A stretch of 64,000 bases of DNA from Symsagittifera roscoffensis (GCF_963678635.1 NC_087062.1:38701330-38765329); one strand, 5' to 3'; positions 44,872-57,250 are shown, counted from the stretch's first letter. Numbers and translations are program-made. Notes: generated by a model from the letters alone, not told the origin.

Positions 44872-47539
44872 ATGTTTGATTTAAGAATAACGCGCTAGTC
44901 TGAGTATTGAGAATATGTAAGATCAACACCCCCTGATCAGCCAATCAGCATCGCCCAAAACTCCATCCAGGTTTAGTCAAGTGTAAAGCTAAACTTCAGT
45001 TTGTGTCTTGCGATCTTTCCATATATCGTCACAATGACCCCAAAGCGATTAAAGAGTAATCTCGCTTTTCAGTTTGTCTTTCGAATAAGCCAATTTGAGG
45101 CCTATCTTAATACATGGGTCAGATGTCGTCCTTTTGTTTTGTCAGCAAATAAGTCGCAAACAGGAATGGCTCAATCGCGAGTCGTGAGGCTTACTTTAAC
45201 ACATTCGTGATCTTTCGGTCATAAGTTTCTTCTAATTCAATATTAATTTTAGTTTCAATTCATCATCCAGTTCAGTTCCACTTTCATCATAAGTAATATG
45301 AACTTGACCTGAAGTTGCAACACCTGAAGAAAAGAACTGAGCAGTTGAGCGGTCAGCTATAACTTATAAGCCACGTAGAGGTCAAATAAAGTTGCGGAAT
45401 AACTAATATTGGAATTGAGAAAATGGAAAATAATGATGGAAGAAATCTATAAATTAGGTTTTTAGAAAAATATAAATACGTATCAATTTATTTTCTGATG
45501 TTAGTTATGCCATATGCATTTCTAGCAAAGCTTCACTGATCATATGTATAAAAACATCTAAGACGCTGGCTTGCAGAAACTTCGTGGCGCTTATAATTGA
45601 ATATTACTAAATCTATATTACCTTCAAACTCAAAATTTTTATGCTTTGTTGTACTTAAGTTCAAGCCAATCGTGGCTTACGAGTAGTCACACCGGCTGAA
45701 AAAGCTGCTTCATTCAGATAAGACTGTTGTGACCCGCGCAGCTAATTGCAATCACGAGTTATCGGATCGCGTAAGTTTTAGCTGCAATTATAAAACAGCT
45801 CTTGTGATATTAAAAACAGTATTATAATCGAGAATAAACAGCTGAAAAATAACATTAGGTCGTCTAAGCTAAAATGGTTTGAAAATGCCGATTTGGCTTG
45901 CCGTTGGTAACTTTGTAGATTTGTTTGACAAGTTGTGCATGACATGCAATATGGCTTCAACCCGCTAATCCAAAATAGCTTCCATTTACCCCTCCAAACA
46001 TAACGTGCCCATGCATATAAATATGTATCCCAATATACCTTGCGGCTCTAAGTTAAGCCCCGCTTCGAACTATCAAAACTATGTTTGCCCAAACTTACCA
46101 ATCCCGATTCAGCGAAAAAATGACTCAAATAAGTCTGATCGAATGATTTGAACAAAAAAAAACTGTGATTAAAAATGTAAGAAAAAAATATGTTTGTGAG
46201 ATGTTTCGATATTTGGCAGCGAATTTTTGCTTACTTTCGGTAAACTGAATTTTTGGTTTTGAGAACCGGGCTACTATGGTGAGTTTTGCAGAGTTGATGG
46301 TACAAAAATGGTAGTTAAATTCAACAAGCTTCTGTACAAAGTAGGGGTTTATTCCAAATCCTAAACGCCACAGGCTAGAGCCCATTTATCCCCTACGCTC
46401 GCAGACATTTTGACAACACAAAAGCTTTCTCTTGACATACTACTACGCGAAACCAGAGCAACAATCAGAAGTTATACTGCGTCACTGCTTAAGCTGCGAT
46501 AGTTTGGTCACTTGTTGCAATATTTTCTGCAGGTAAAGCTCCGGAAGCACAACAGAATGTCCAACAGGCAAACCAAATATGAACCTTTATCCAAAGATCC
46601 AAAAGTACCCAAGCGAGAGGATTCGTAGACTCACATCTGAATCAATAACTGTTCATAGCAAACACTGGATATCTTTGATAATTTTATTTCGGCCATTCAA
46701 AATTATATTGCAATTTGATCTTGACCGTAAATCAGCTTCAATTATCTCAGACATTATTTGACGACATTGATACAGTATTTTCTTGACCAAAAATTTTTGT
46801 CGCCCAATGAAATTTTCCCAGCTCTCTGACCTTTTGTTTCCACGAAACTTTCAAACTCTTCGCAAAAGGCGCTATTTTGTCAAACGTTTAGCTACGCTAT
46901 TTACTTTTCATTAAAATTGCGATTTCGAAAAGCTTAGGCAGACTAGTAAGATTCAATATCAATTTTAGGGTGTTTAGGAAGCAATAGGTGTCTCGATTAA
47001 GTACAATCATCAAGAGTCTCCTACACTTGGTACTTTGATAGAGTATAACGGCTCTAGAGCCATCATCCCTAGTGCTCGTTGGCTAAAAGGCGTTTGAGCA
47101 AACATTTCTCATTCCCAAACGCCCCGAAGTGTTGGTAAATAAACAGCTTGTATTGATGGTCCAATGTCTTGTGGATACTTAACTTTATCATAAGATTTAA
47201 CTCTGCTGCCATATTGAACATACTAGTATTGGTGGTACAGTTTATCTTCAAAAAACTATGACTGAGTTGTGAGTAATTGTCTTCAAAGTGTCAATGAGTA
47301 TCATGGTGCGCTCGTAACATGCGATTTATTGGGAAATTGTTTAACATATGGGCTATATATACCCATACCAGAGAAGAAATAATTCAATTGAGAAACCAGT
47401 TGCTCTTTACTAAGCGCTCATTGCTGGTTGAATGCTTAGTAATTTTATCCTAAATTATAAGTCTCACCTTAGATCGTCAAATTGTCTTGACAAAAAGTAG
47501 AGTAGAAACAATAGTTAGAAAAGGTATGAATTAATTAGT
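44872..47539. other. Upstream region of the Klf gene, no further gene seen
   Basis: A GCCAATCAG motif at about 44939-44947, 70 bases upstream of the Klf start codon, could be a CCAAT box. No TATA assignment is possible. Small open frames (for example 45001-45210, 46125-46385) have no recognisable domains. Confidence 0.35.
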
Positions 47540-48559
47540 TGGTTAAATACAAAGCACTGGGTTATTAGATTATATAAGCGAATCGAACAGCTTAAAGAAA
47601 TATACCTATGAGGGGAGGTTGAGCTAATCTTATTTTGTTCATCAATATTTTATCTTCTTACTAAGTTCGGTGGCTGATTAGTATGTATGGTTGCCCTTGA
47701 TGTTTGTCCAAGTCAGCACTTCTGGTTGTGTCGTCTGAATCGTCTTGCCGTAGTCCTTAGGGTACTTGTAGTCCAGACTTCCTCAGGTGTGGGTCTCTCG
47801 AGTATCTCGATTTATAATTTTATCGAACTTTAAATGAGAATTTATTCTCTATTTTATTTGTGAAAAAGGCTAGTTTAATTTTATTGTAAGAGCAGAAAAG
47901 AAAAATTATTTATTTTGAAAAGATCTGACTGAAGAGATCTGACTTGCTGCTTACTGAGCAAAATGAAACACTGAAGATTTCAGGCCAGTCCTTTTGCTCA
48001 TAAGCATAAACCGGCGGCTGATTCAATCTTTAATTATTCAGGTTTCACCTGCTCCTTTGTTCTCCCTTTTTAATAAGGGAATTTTCAACTAGTTTTTTAT
48101 TTGATTTTTTCAAATCAAATATCTTCAACTTATTAGTCCCCTTTGATAAAAACCGCAGCCTTCAGTTTGTCTGATTAAAAATTCATATTACTCTCTCTGA
48201 TGCATCATATTGCAGGTGCATCTATGCTAAATCAAAGCAAGGAGAATTTCAGTGCAGCCGGCAAGACTGCTAAATATTTATCCAGTTTGTTTCAAGTTAA
48301 GTTAAAAGGGACGTATTAATAATCGCCGCCCTTTTAAAATATTGAGCATGAAAAAATGAGAAAAATTGGACAAGTATTTAAAAAGGAGTGGATTTTCAAA
48401 ACAAGATTTTATAGTCCTAATAAGAGTAAATCAGTCAATATCTGATTTAGTGAAAAGAGGCTTTAATTTAAATGGCACGCTCCAATTTAGAATTGGGTCA
48501 TTAAATAAACAATTAAGACAATGGTCTTTTGTGTATGTGTAGTATTTCGCAATACTACA
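47540..48559 (-). repeat. 3' LTR (minus-strand element)
   Basis: 1,020 bases with TG..CA ends. Contains a pyrimidine-rich segment, a TTGATTTTTTCAAATCAAAT hairpin near 48100, and the inverted pair AGTATTTCGCAATACT at the terminus. Confidence 0.85.
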
Positions 48560-48707
48560 ACTCACCCCTTTTTTTAGAAAAATTAAGCTGTTCGATTCTT
48601 ACAGTTACCATGCTGAAAATTTAAATACTTTAATGGTTAAATACTATAGTTATAAAATTTTAAGAGAACATCAAACGAAAAAGTTATAAAGACAAGTTAG
48701 GTTTTAT

Positions 48708-49400
48708 CTAGAGCTTCCTTCCGGATTCAAGCTCTACATTGTATGATTTGAGGATCGCTATCTTCCTCTGTGAAGCCTCTAGTTTCTGTTGCAACTTCAT
48801 GATCTTCTTCTTTTTAATCTTGTTTTTAATTCGTAGTCTGCTCATTCCGTCCGTAAGTTGTTGGATGTCGTCCTGTTCTTCCTGTCTGCTTTCTTTTACA
48901 TGGTTAGGAAAAGCAGTTATTCCTTCGAACGGGATGGTGACTTGAGTGCCTCCTGCCTTGAGGATATAGCCGTGTTCCTCCCTCTTTTTTAACTTCCAGA
49001 AGTTGTTTTCGTTCTTTATAACCCCTTCTGGCTGGGTTATGAAGTCGATAGGCATCATTGCCTTTTCCAGTGTCGTTGAGTTAACAACTTCTATGAACGA
49101 TGGCAGTTTCCATCTGTTAAAATTTTCCTTTATTGAGTACTTTAAACTCGTTATATATTTTGGATTTCCCGTATCCAATTTGGTTTCTCTGCACTTCTGC
49201 AGCTCCAATCTTTGGGTTAAACTGGGAAAGTGACGAGGGTTCTTGTTTAACCCGTCGTCCATTGAAAAAGATTGACCTGCTACCGGTTTCCGTTGCTGCT
49301 TCCTGAGAGGCAGCTTTCTTTTAAATTCCTCTGGTGCAGGGTCTGCGTTTCTGCAATTCCAGTTTAAAATTGGGTCGTATTCCATTTTGCTAAACATCAA
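48708..49400 (-). CDS. Unidentified 230-residue ORF inside the LTR element
   Basis: Met start (or Met2/Met6), ends TAG about 150 bases before the 3' LTR. It is basic at the N-terminus (KRKLPLRKQQRK), has a middle region with many Phe/Ile/Pro, and a C-terminal stretch (residues 180-228) of heptad-like Leu/Ile with lysines (MSRLRIKNKIKKKKIMKLQQ..) predicted as a coiled coil. No Cys-His zinc knuckle, protease or polymerase motif is visible. Position next to the polypurine tract is that of a 3' accessory ORF, but gag-like or captured origin is equally possible. The intact frame in a young element suggests it is or was expressed. Confidence 0.6.
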   Translation of the reverse strand: MMFSKMEYDPILNWNCRNADPAPEEFKRKLPLRKQQRKPVAGQSFSMDDGLNKNPRHFPSLTQRLELQKCRETKLDTGNPKYITSLKYSIKENFNRWKLPSFIEVVNSTTLEKAMMPIDFITQPEGVIKNENNFWKLKKREEHGYILKAGGTQVTIPFEGITAFPNHVKESRQEEQDDIQQLTDGMSRLRIKNKIKKKKIMKLQQKLEASQRKIAILKSYNVELESGRKL

Positions 49401-51009
49401 TATAAAATGACCAAATATTCAAAATCCCGAATTACATTCGGATATTAAGGCTAATTATCAAATGTTTGAACAATGAATGACAAAGTGTAAAATTGTATAT
49501 ATATAAAAGGTGGAAAATATAATTTTGTGGTTTCTCACAAACCCACCACGGAAAACAAATGAAGAAAGACGATCATGGTATTTATTAACCACAGAAATAC
49601 AAATCAAGAAAGACGATCATGGTGTTTAATAACCACAGGAATAAAGCACTTTACAACACTGAGTTAAGCTCAGATATTCAACTTATGAAGTTAAAGCAAA
49701 AAATGGAAATTTGGGCATTAATTAACCCCTAATCTTAAATGTATGTCCACCTGGTTGTCAAAACCAGTAATTTTTGTAACATTTTTTGATAGAAAATAGA
49801 AAAGATTTGAATTAAAATCAAATCAAAATGAAATATCGTAGAAAAGGAAAATTAAACAGACAATTTGCAATCTGTGTAATTTTCAAAAAGATAAGTTTAT
49901 GAGTTTCTTTTTGGTTTTAATCCTCTGCCTCAGTCCATGTTCACATCTTTAGTACAGAAAGTCATCCTGAACTTTATGATGCAAAAATTTGACGTAAACA
50001 ATCTTAAAGATGATGCGGTCCAATTTTCAAAGTGTTGCTTCTGAAAATTTGTTGTTTTTAAGGATTTAAATGCCTGCATGTTGTGGATATTGAACTACCG
50101 AATTGATATTTTGGCCAAATTGTGAGGAGTGAATCATAAGAGTCTCAAAGGCTGCATACAGCCACCAACAAGCAATTGCGTTGTTGAAAGAATATGGTAC
50201 CATAATTTTAAAAAGGCTACATGAAGCCACCAACAAATGCTGGCATAAATCTGCGGCGGGTCGGGTCGAAAAACGTTGTTCGCCCATTTTATGATAAAGA
50301 ATATTGATAAAAACGTTACTCAATGTGTTGAGAAGAAAGGAGGTGATGTTTCCCTTTTTGATGAATTTCTTCTAGTTTGCATTTTGTAATTTGAAAACTA
50401 CAAAGATAATAATTATTGTCATCGGTCCCTACTTGGGCCCTAAGAGGAATCCGATGGTGCAAATTAACTTCGCAGAATGAGTTTATTACAATTTTACATT
50501 GGCTAGTTCTTTCATCAAAAGTTTCACTCTATTAATTCTCGTTATTGTACGTAGGGTAATTTGACATTCCCTTAGGTGTAATACTGAATTTTCAGTTAAT
50601 AAAACCGCCTGAAAATGAAATTATTATAGACTCGTAAAACTTTAATATTTTAAACTCCTGGCCTTTTGCAACTATTTTTGCAAATATGTTGAAGTCGAAA
50701 AACTTTTTTGTCTGAGCCATTGGGTTCCGATTCCTCTATCTTTATTTGATTTTGAGGATGGTCCAAAATTGTTAGCGTACTTGACTGTTTTCGATCTCGG
50801 TTAAGAATTAAATCCGTGTTCATGCATTTTGGCATATCTTTTTGGTGTCATACAGAACCGCTTTTCATTGTAGTATATTTGTAGGACAAAACTCGTAATC
50901 TTGTTTTTTAGTAGGATTAAATAAATTTACTGCTCAGAATACAAAATGTTAGGTAAACTTCACAAACTTAAAGCGTTATAAAAGTTTTAATGGAAACTTC
51001 ATATTTATA
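49401..51009. other. Interior of the LTR element, mostly non-coding
   Basis: Two small tandem duplications: AAGAAAGACGATCATGGT twice near 49562 and 49604 with following ATTAACCACAG, and a GCCACCAACAA block twice near 50160 and 50227. Short frames (50066-50323, 50650-50835, minus) have no recognised domain. Confidence 0.45.
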
Positions 51010-51262
51010 ATTATTTTAAAGGGAAGAAATGGGTTTATTTTATTTCTATGTTTTCAAATGTTTGACCTATTACACCTTTGTTTATGTCTACTTTTGATTC
51101 CCTGGAATTTTTTAGTACTATAGGCATTGACTTAATTTCATTCCTACAATAAGTGCTTTTTGCATTAATGCCTTTTTGTTCTAAAGACTTATCAATTCTA
51201 AACGATGTTCCTACTTTGAAAACTATGCCTGCTGGAGAAATTGAAATTACGCGGGATGATTT
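51010..51262 (-). pseudogene. Coding-like fragment abutting the 5' LTR
   Basis: A minus-strand frame is open for about 84 codons from the LTR edge to a TAA near 51028, with no initiating Met at its start. It contains GIVFKVGTSFRIDKSLEQ and, later, IVLKNSRESKV followed by a KGVIGQ segment. That pattern (small residue, V-L-x-N-x-S, K-G-x-x-I-G) recalls sequences upstream of the protease domain in Gypsy-type polyproteins; this is a weak resemblance. It implies that the leader and gag were deleted. Confidence 0.35.
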
Positions 51263-52282
51263 TGGTTAAATACAAAGCACTGGGTTATTAGATTATATAA
51301 GCGAATCGAACAGCTTAAAGAAATATACCTATGAGGGGAGGTTGAGCTAATCTTATTTTGTTCATCAATATTTTATCTTCTTACTAAGTTCGGTGGCTGA
51401 TTAGTATGTATGGTTGCCCTTGATGTTTGTCCAAGTCAGCACTTCTGGTTGTGTCGTCTGAATCGTCTTGCCGTAGTCCTTAGGGTACTTGTAGTCCAGA
51501 CTTCCTCAGGTGTGGGTCTCTCGAGTATCTCGATTTATAATTTTATCGAACTTTAAATGAGAATTTATTCTCTATTTTATTTGTGAAAAAGGCTAGTTTA
51601 ATTTTATTGTAAGAGCAGAAAAGAAAAATTATTTATTTTGAAAAGATCTGACTGAAGAGATCTGACTTGCTGCTTACTGAGCAAAATGAAACACTGAAGA
51701 TTTCAGGCCAGTCCTTTTGCTCATAAGCATAAACCGGCGGCTGATTCAATCTTTAATTATTCAGGTTTCACCTGCTCCTTTGTTCTCCCTTTTTAATAAG
51801 GGAATTTTCAACTAGTTTTTTATTTGATTTTTTCAAATCAAATATCTTCAACTTATTAGTCCCCTTTGATAAAAACCGCAGCCTTCAGTTTGTCTGATTA
51901 AAAATTCATATTACTCTCTCTGATGCATCATATTGCAGGTGCATCTATGCTAAATCAAAGCAAGGAGAATTTCAGTGCAGCCGGCAAGACTGCTAAATAT
52001 TTATCCAGTTTGTTTCAAGTTAAGTTAAAAGGGACGTATTAATAATCGCCGCCCTTTTAAAATATTGAGCATGAAAAAATGAGAAAAATTGGACAAGTAT
52101 TTAAAAAGGAGTGGATTTTCAAAACAAGATTTTATAGTCCTAATAAGAGTAAATCAGTCAATATCTGATTTAGTGAAAAGAGGCTTTAATTTAAATGGCA
52201 CGCTCCAATTTAGAATTGGGTCATTAAATAAACAATTAAGACAATGGTCTTTTGTGTATGTGTAGTATTTCGCAATACTACA
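51263..52282 (-). repeat. 5' LTR (minus-strand element)
   Basis: No difference from the copy at 47540-48559 was found on reading. On the minus strand it is preceded by another purine-rich stretch (GGAGAGGAAGAG), and its inner edge runs straight into coding-like sequence. Confidence 0.85.
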
Positions 52283-54634
52283 GCTCTTCCTCTCCTTTAA
52301 CCTCCCAAGAATACCAGTATCTAGATCTATTGAGACTAGAAAATATAAGAAAAAGATTAGGATTGGCGAAAGACTAAGAAGTTCACGAACCTGTCCAGCC
52401 AAAAATTAGATAGCGTGACGAACAGACGGTATAACCTATCCGAAATTACTCTATGAGAAAGCCTCCCCGGACCTTAACTCAAGTTGTAGTAGAAGCGGCA
52501 AAATCTTTTGTGTGCTTGGCAAGCAAAAAGTTAAGCTTTTTCAAATTTTGGTAAAATTTAGGCGTTAAAAAAATCGGTTTTTGAGCAAAATGTACGGAAA
52601 AATCTAGCCACCATATTATCATCTCGCGCTCACAGAAAATGCTATATATTACATTTCCCATGTATGGCTCATACATTTCACGCTTTTTAAAAAATGCTTC
52701 AAAATTCTACGACTAATATTCTCCCATTATGGGTTTTTATAGCTAGTATGCTCCCATTTTGAAATAATATGGCCACAAATGGGATCTTTTGTGACTAGCA
52801 TATCGCCATAGATGGTAATTTTATGACTATCATTTTCAAAATCTGCAAAATTGGTCAGATAAATGAGCCGTAGACACAAGCCTGCATAATGTCTGCCAAT
52901 TCGAAACAAAAGGAAAAGTGAAAAGTTTAGAGGCTGAAAAGCTCAATTGCGTTTTTCATTATTTCCTCGGCAATTTGAGAAAGCGCACAGATGAAGGGTG
53001 GGTTTCCCTAACAAAGAAACACAAAATTTCGGTTAAAATTAAACCTGCAAAATCAGACAAAGACCAGCATTCGCGTCAATGGCAACCAAGACCCACAACA
53101 AGATCCACATTACGTATTTCAAAAACAGCCTTTTTTCAGCGTGCTAGAAAACATCAGAGCAGCAAAAACGTTCACAACTTTTTTGTGAAAAAAAAATTAT
53201 AAAAAAAAGAATTTAATTCAAAGCTACCATAGTTTTTCTCTCCCATACTTAAGTGAATTAATCAAATGTAAATATTTAACAAGGATAGCCGGTTACTGTG
53301 CAACTGGCACAGAAGGTTCCGACCACAGAATGGTCTTTAAAAAACTACGGTTTCAGAAAGCATTTTTCCAAATTAATGTAGTTTTTTTCTGCTTGGTGTA
53401 TTAAAAGGATCTGACATAAAAATTTAATTTAGGCATATTCGACGATCATAGTAAAAAAAGGCAAATTGGACACAAATTGAAAAATAACAAGGAAAACAAA
53501 AAAATATTTGAAGTTTTTTTTATAGCGTCTGGTTCCCAAAATGAAGCGTTTGATTATTTGTGGCAGCTGATTTTGCGTCAAAAATAAAAAGGAAATGAAA
53601 CACAACCAAATTTATCAAATAGTCGGAACAAATAACATGAACAAATTAATTGATTTGAAAAAAAAAATTTTAATCAAATTGCTCAGAGCTGAAAATTTTT
53701 TCGATGTAATTAAATTTCGATAAACCACGACTGAAAAAGCGTTTCAATGACAGATCACTCAATCCCACCTGCTGTTTGTCCTGAACTTACTTTGCGCGAT
53801 CAAAATGAAGCCTTCCTTAAGTTTGACTTCGTGGCCGGAGCAGCGATTCTTCAATTTCCTGATACTCGTGGTATCGAACTCAACAAAAAAAAATTCAACG
53901 TTTTCCTTGCTCCTCAAAAGTAAAAATTTGAGATGTATTGTGTTTTTGCAATTAACTTTGAGCTTCAACAGGTGTAATTGACTCCTTTGCCAGTAAAAGA
54001 GCTTTCCTGGCATAAATAAAATGAAACTGATTTCAAAACGTACAGTAGTAACTGCATAGTTAACCTTAGAAAATGATTGCAAAGTCGACAATTTACCACT
54101 CCTTCCGTTTGTTTCTGTACTTTTGCTTAGTTTTGCGATAAATAAGTTTGAATAACAAAAAATTGCCGACCTGTTTTGTTATACCTGACATCTTCTTAGA
54201 AATGGAAGCACAGCCAAACAGACTTTTGTTTACATTTCATACCACATTCGCTGACCTTTCCACTAAAATGCCTTGAACTACCTGGCACTACGCCATAATT
54301 ACTTCCCAAAAAACAAATAGTGGTTCAGGAAAAACGTTATTTTATGTATGTTCATAAAATGAACTGATTTCATCATGCTCTTTCTTAATTTTTGTGCAGA
54401 AAAATCAGAAAAAAAATTTATGTTAAACTAATCATTTTGTTTTACTTTTAATTTTTTTACACCAACGACAACTAAAAAACTATTAACAAGAACAGATCCC
54501 TGACAATAAACTCAAGCTATAGTTCATTCGCCCAAAAAAAATTTCGGCCTTTCAGTTGGACGCTAAAAATAAAAAAATATTTTCGAGTGTGAATTTTCTC
54601 ACAGAACAGTATTTGTTCCATTTTTTGAAGAAAG
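52283..54634. other. AT-rich, no gene firmly supported
   Basis: Contains 'CTCCCATTATGGG'-like imperfect repeats at about 52720-52800, and a 94-codon basic frame (52918-53202, plus; Lys/Arg/Ser/Gln-rich, no domain) treated as chance. The GCCGGTTACTGTGCAA segment near 53290 is shared with 12545. Confidence 0.35.
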
Positions 54635-55105
54635 TGACAGAATAATTGTACTCGCTGTGGTTTGTTTACCACCAATTTTGACCAACCTGAACTTTTCAAC
54701 TGGCCATTTTTGACGGTTTTCTTTAATGTCAGCCGAAAAAAGTTGTTGCCTTGAGCTCAAACTCAATAAGATATTTAATCTGTAATTTTTTCGTATACTT
54801 ATGCGGCATGAAACCTGAAAGTTTGCCCTTTTGGACAGTTGGGGACCACGATATAACTCGTTCTATTAACGGTTTAGCGAAAAGATAATACTCTTAGAAG
54901 TTGTTCCTTTTAACAATTTATTTTGTGCGAAATATATCTTTGTACTTTAAATAATGTATGGGTAGAGATTTTCTTAAAATAATTTAAACATCAGAACAAT
55001 TTTAGCCATTTTTGAATATTTGATCAATGTTTTCAATCCGAACATTACTTCATAGACCTTATAGGGCCGTCGCAACATTCATGGCGTCATCTTGATAACA
55101 TCAGT
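54635..55105 (+). mobile_element. Diverged HINE copy
   Basis: AACTTTTCAACTGGCCATTTTT, then the TTGCCTTGAGCTCAAACTCA block, ATATAACTCGTTCTATTAACGG, then GGGCCGTCGCAACATTCATGG and a degraded hairpin. About 75% similar to young copies by eye. Confidence 0.55.
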
Positions 55106-55385
55106 TTTTTTTTCAAAAATATAAACAAACTTTTTTGAAAGCTCATTCATTATTTATAGTAATTTTCTAGTCTACAGAACATTTTTCGATAAAAGTTAGA
55201 AAAAAATGGCAAAATTTTTTCTAACTTTTTTTAAAATTGGTCAAAATAGTTTTATGGCGAAATAGCCTAATTAATTTTGGAACAATTTCTGACAGATTAA
55301 TTAGCCGCTGAAAATATATCGAGCCTTGATTGGTCCCAAAATGAAAACTTTTATAACATAATTTGCAAAAACTAATCGCAGGTAA

Positions 55386-55857
55386 GACAAGACTGCCCTT
55401 AGGTTCCGACTGCCTTTTAAAGTCCATGGAGCAGTAATAACATGAAAAAGTTTAATGTAATAAAGTAAATGGATTTTTTTTTGAAAATCATCCCCCACTC
55501 GCCATATTAAGTACAAAGTGATAAATTTTGCTCCTAGTAACAAATCAATTATGAAAAATAATCTTCCTTCAACCAATTTGGAACGATTTATAAGACGGAT
55601 ATCGCGCTTTTGATTGTCCCAAATTGGCCAAAATGGCTATTTTAAACCCCCATACCTTTACGAAAATTGATCACAGGTGAAGTATCTTTTCAAATTTAAG
55701 CTCCGGATACCAACATATTTTGAATGATAAAAAATTTTTGTCAAAAACGGCTCGTTAAAAAAGTCACACCGGGCACAAAAATTCCGTTACTTTCGTTAAC
55801 GAATATTCCATCCTTCCGCCCAAAAAATCCATCCTTTTTATGACAATCGGAACAACA
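55386..55857 (-). mobile_element. HINE copy
   Basis: Starts ACAAGACTGCCC (hairpin lost by a deletion), then GGTTCCGACTGCCTTTTAAAG, CCCCCACTCGCCATATTAAGT, AACCCCCATACCTTTACG, and ends AATCGGAACAAC. Moderately young. Confidence 0.75.
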
Positions 55858-56829
55858 AAAATGCTATTCTCTATCTCCACTGCCTCACTAGCGCTTATAT
55901 ACTTTTTCTCCCTTCACTATTTTTGACTTTTAAATAATTAACGTTCCATTTACGCACCATCTAGAACTCCAGTGCATTAATTTTTTCTCACCTCGTCCCG
56001 CCTGCAAGAAAAATTTTAAGCTACGCGCGTTCTAATTATTGCTTTGATCTTGTTCAAATGAATTACTTTTGTATGTGTAGTTGAGCAAATTGTTTGCTTC
56101 TCTATAAAGACTAATAATCACATTAATCATGGTTGGATGATTGCTTAATCCAGCAAAAAGAGCAAAAACGTTTTCAACTAAAAAAGTAAAAGAAATTGAG
56201 TTGTGACTAATTTGCATTGAACGTGTTCTAACCATAGAATTGCCAATTTTCTACAATCTTTTTGTTGCATTCACATTTCCCACCCCCAGACTTCTTTGGG
56301 GGATATTAGTTTTGTCCTTTATGGCTTGATAGAACTCTAGCTTAACAGAAATCCAAGTCCTAAAGTTGGAATCAATAAAAAAGAAATTTGCCCGAGCCAG
56401 GGCAAGGGACGCGAGTTTCTCGATACAGTTGAAGAGTTAGGTTCTAATGTGTTCTTCAAGCTTGTATTCTGGACAGAACACAATGGTGTTTTCTGAAGGG
56501 GAGGTGCGAACTAAAATCGAGTTTGAAAAGGGAATTGAACCAACGTTAGTCTTTAATTTCTAGAGAGCTCAGTCTTCTCAGAGGCAAAAACGCAGTTTCA
56601 GTGGCCAATAATTTCGTTGTGGCTTTGGTTTTCAAGGCAATACCTGACCTCGTTTGAGTAGAGCTGTTTTAGGAGGAGCCGGTTGCTTCCCTCGACTCTT
56701 GTATTGCTTTTTCTTGATGCTTCCCTCACAAAAAACTTTGGGCAAACCACTGCTTATCCTTTCTCGGACTCGGAGAAGAGATGCCCGAAAAATCCGTACG
56801 GCAACAATAACCATCATCAGTGCATAAGC
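55858..56829. other. No gene firmly supported
   Basis: A small open frame (56032-56235, minus) lacks recognisable domains. From about 56640 the sequence becomes GC-richer, see the next entry. Confidence 0.35.
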
Positions 56830-57060
56830 GGATTTAAGGAGGATGAGGACCCTTCGCTCTGGAGTTCGCCCTTCTCCTCAAGGGTTTGCACTTCGCCGTC
56901 TGAACGGGCCACCATTTGATGCTCTTTTACTGTCAGAGGCCAAACTGTGCCTTCTGTGCATTGTATGCGGATTCCAAAACGGGCCAAAATCAGATTTGTT
57001 GCGGAATTGATACTTTTCTTTGATCTTCTTTGAGTTTATGGATTCCACAAACAAATACTT
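56640..57060 (-). pseudogene. Possible coding remnant, GC-richer than surroundings
   Basis: On the minus strand a frame is open from about 57060 to a TGA near 56828, reading ARFGIRIQCTEGTVWPLTV, then HQMVARSDGEVQTLEEKG. A second frame begins at an ATG overlapping that stop (MMVIV) and continues to about 56640 with a basic KKKQYKSRGK segment. Both look protein-like, but no family is recognised. It could be a terminal exon or a decayed transposon gene; a clear acceptor site was not identified. Confidence 0.3.
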
Positions 57061-57250
57061 GAAACACGTTTACGCTCAAAACCGCTCCAAAAATAGACGA
57101 AATTGCGGAATCAGCAACCGTATTTGCGGAATCCAGAGCAGTTTGTGGAGTCCACAAACAAACAATATGACATGTGTCTAGTTAAATTGAGCTGTTGCGG
57201 AATCCGAAAATTGTAAGTGGAATCCGCATTTTGTTTGCGGATTCCGTTAA
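56950..57250. repeat. Cluster of GCGGAATCC / GGATTCCGC motifs
   Basis: At least eight copies of (T)GCGGAATCC or its inverse and variants (GTGGAGTCC, GTGGAATCCGC) in 300 bases, spaced irregularly, with repeated CCACAAACAAA neighbours. Confidence 0.6.

Larger units (their letters stand above)
47540..52282 (-). mobile_element. LTR retrotransposon without recognisable pol, identical 1,020-bp LTRs
   Basis: 47540-48559 and 51263-52282 look identical over 1,020 bases. On the plus strand they start TGGTTAAATACAAAGC and end CGCAATACTACA, so both have TG..CA termini. On the minus strand a polypurine tract (AAAAAAAGGGGTGAG) directly precedes the LTR at 48559, which sets the orientation. The 2.7 kb interior has one 230-residue ORF and scraps, but no RT, RNase H or integrase that I can recognise. 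No TGG-type primer-binding site follows the 5' LTR, and the 5-bp flanks (TTAGT; GCTCT) do not match. Confidence 0.8.

Noticed and set aside
47540-52282. The two 1,020-bp copies as a simple segmental duplication
   Set aside because: TG..CA ends and a polypurine tract just inside one copy point to LTRs, although the missing target duplication keeps some doubt.
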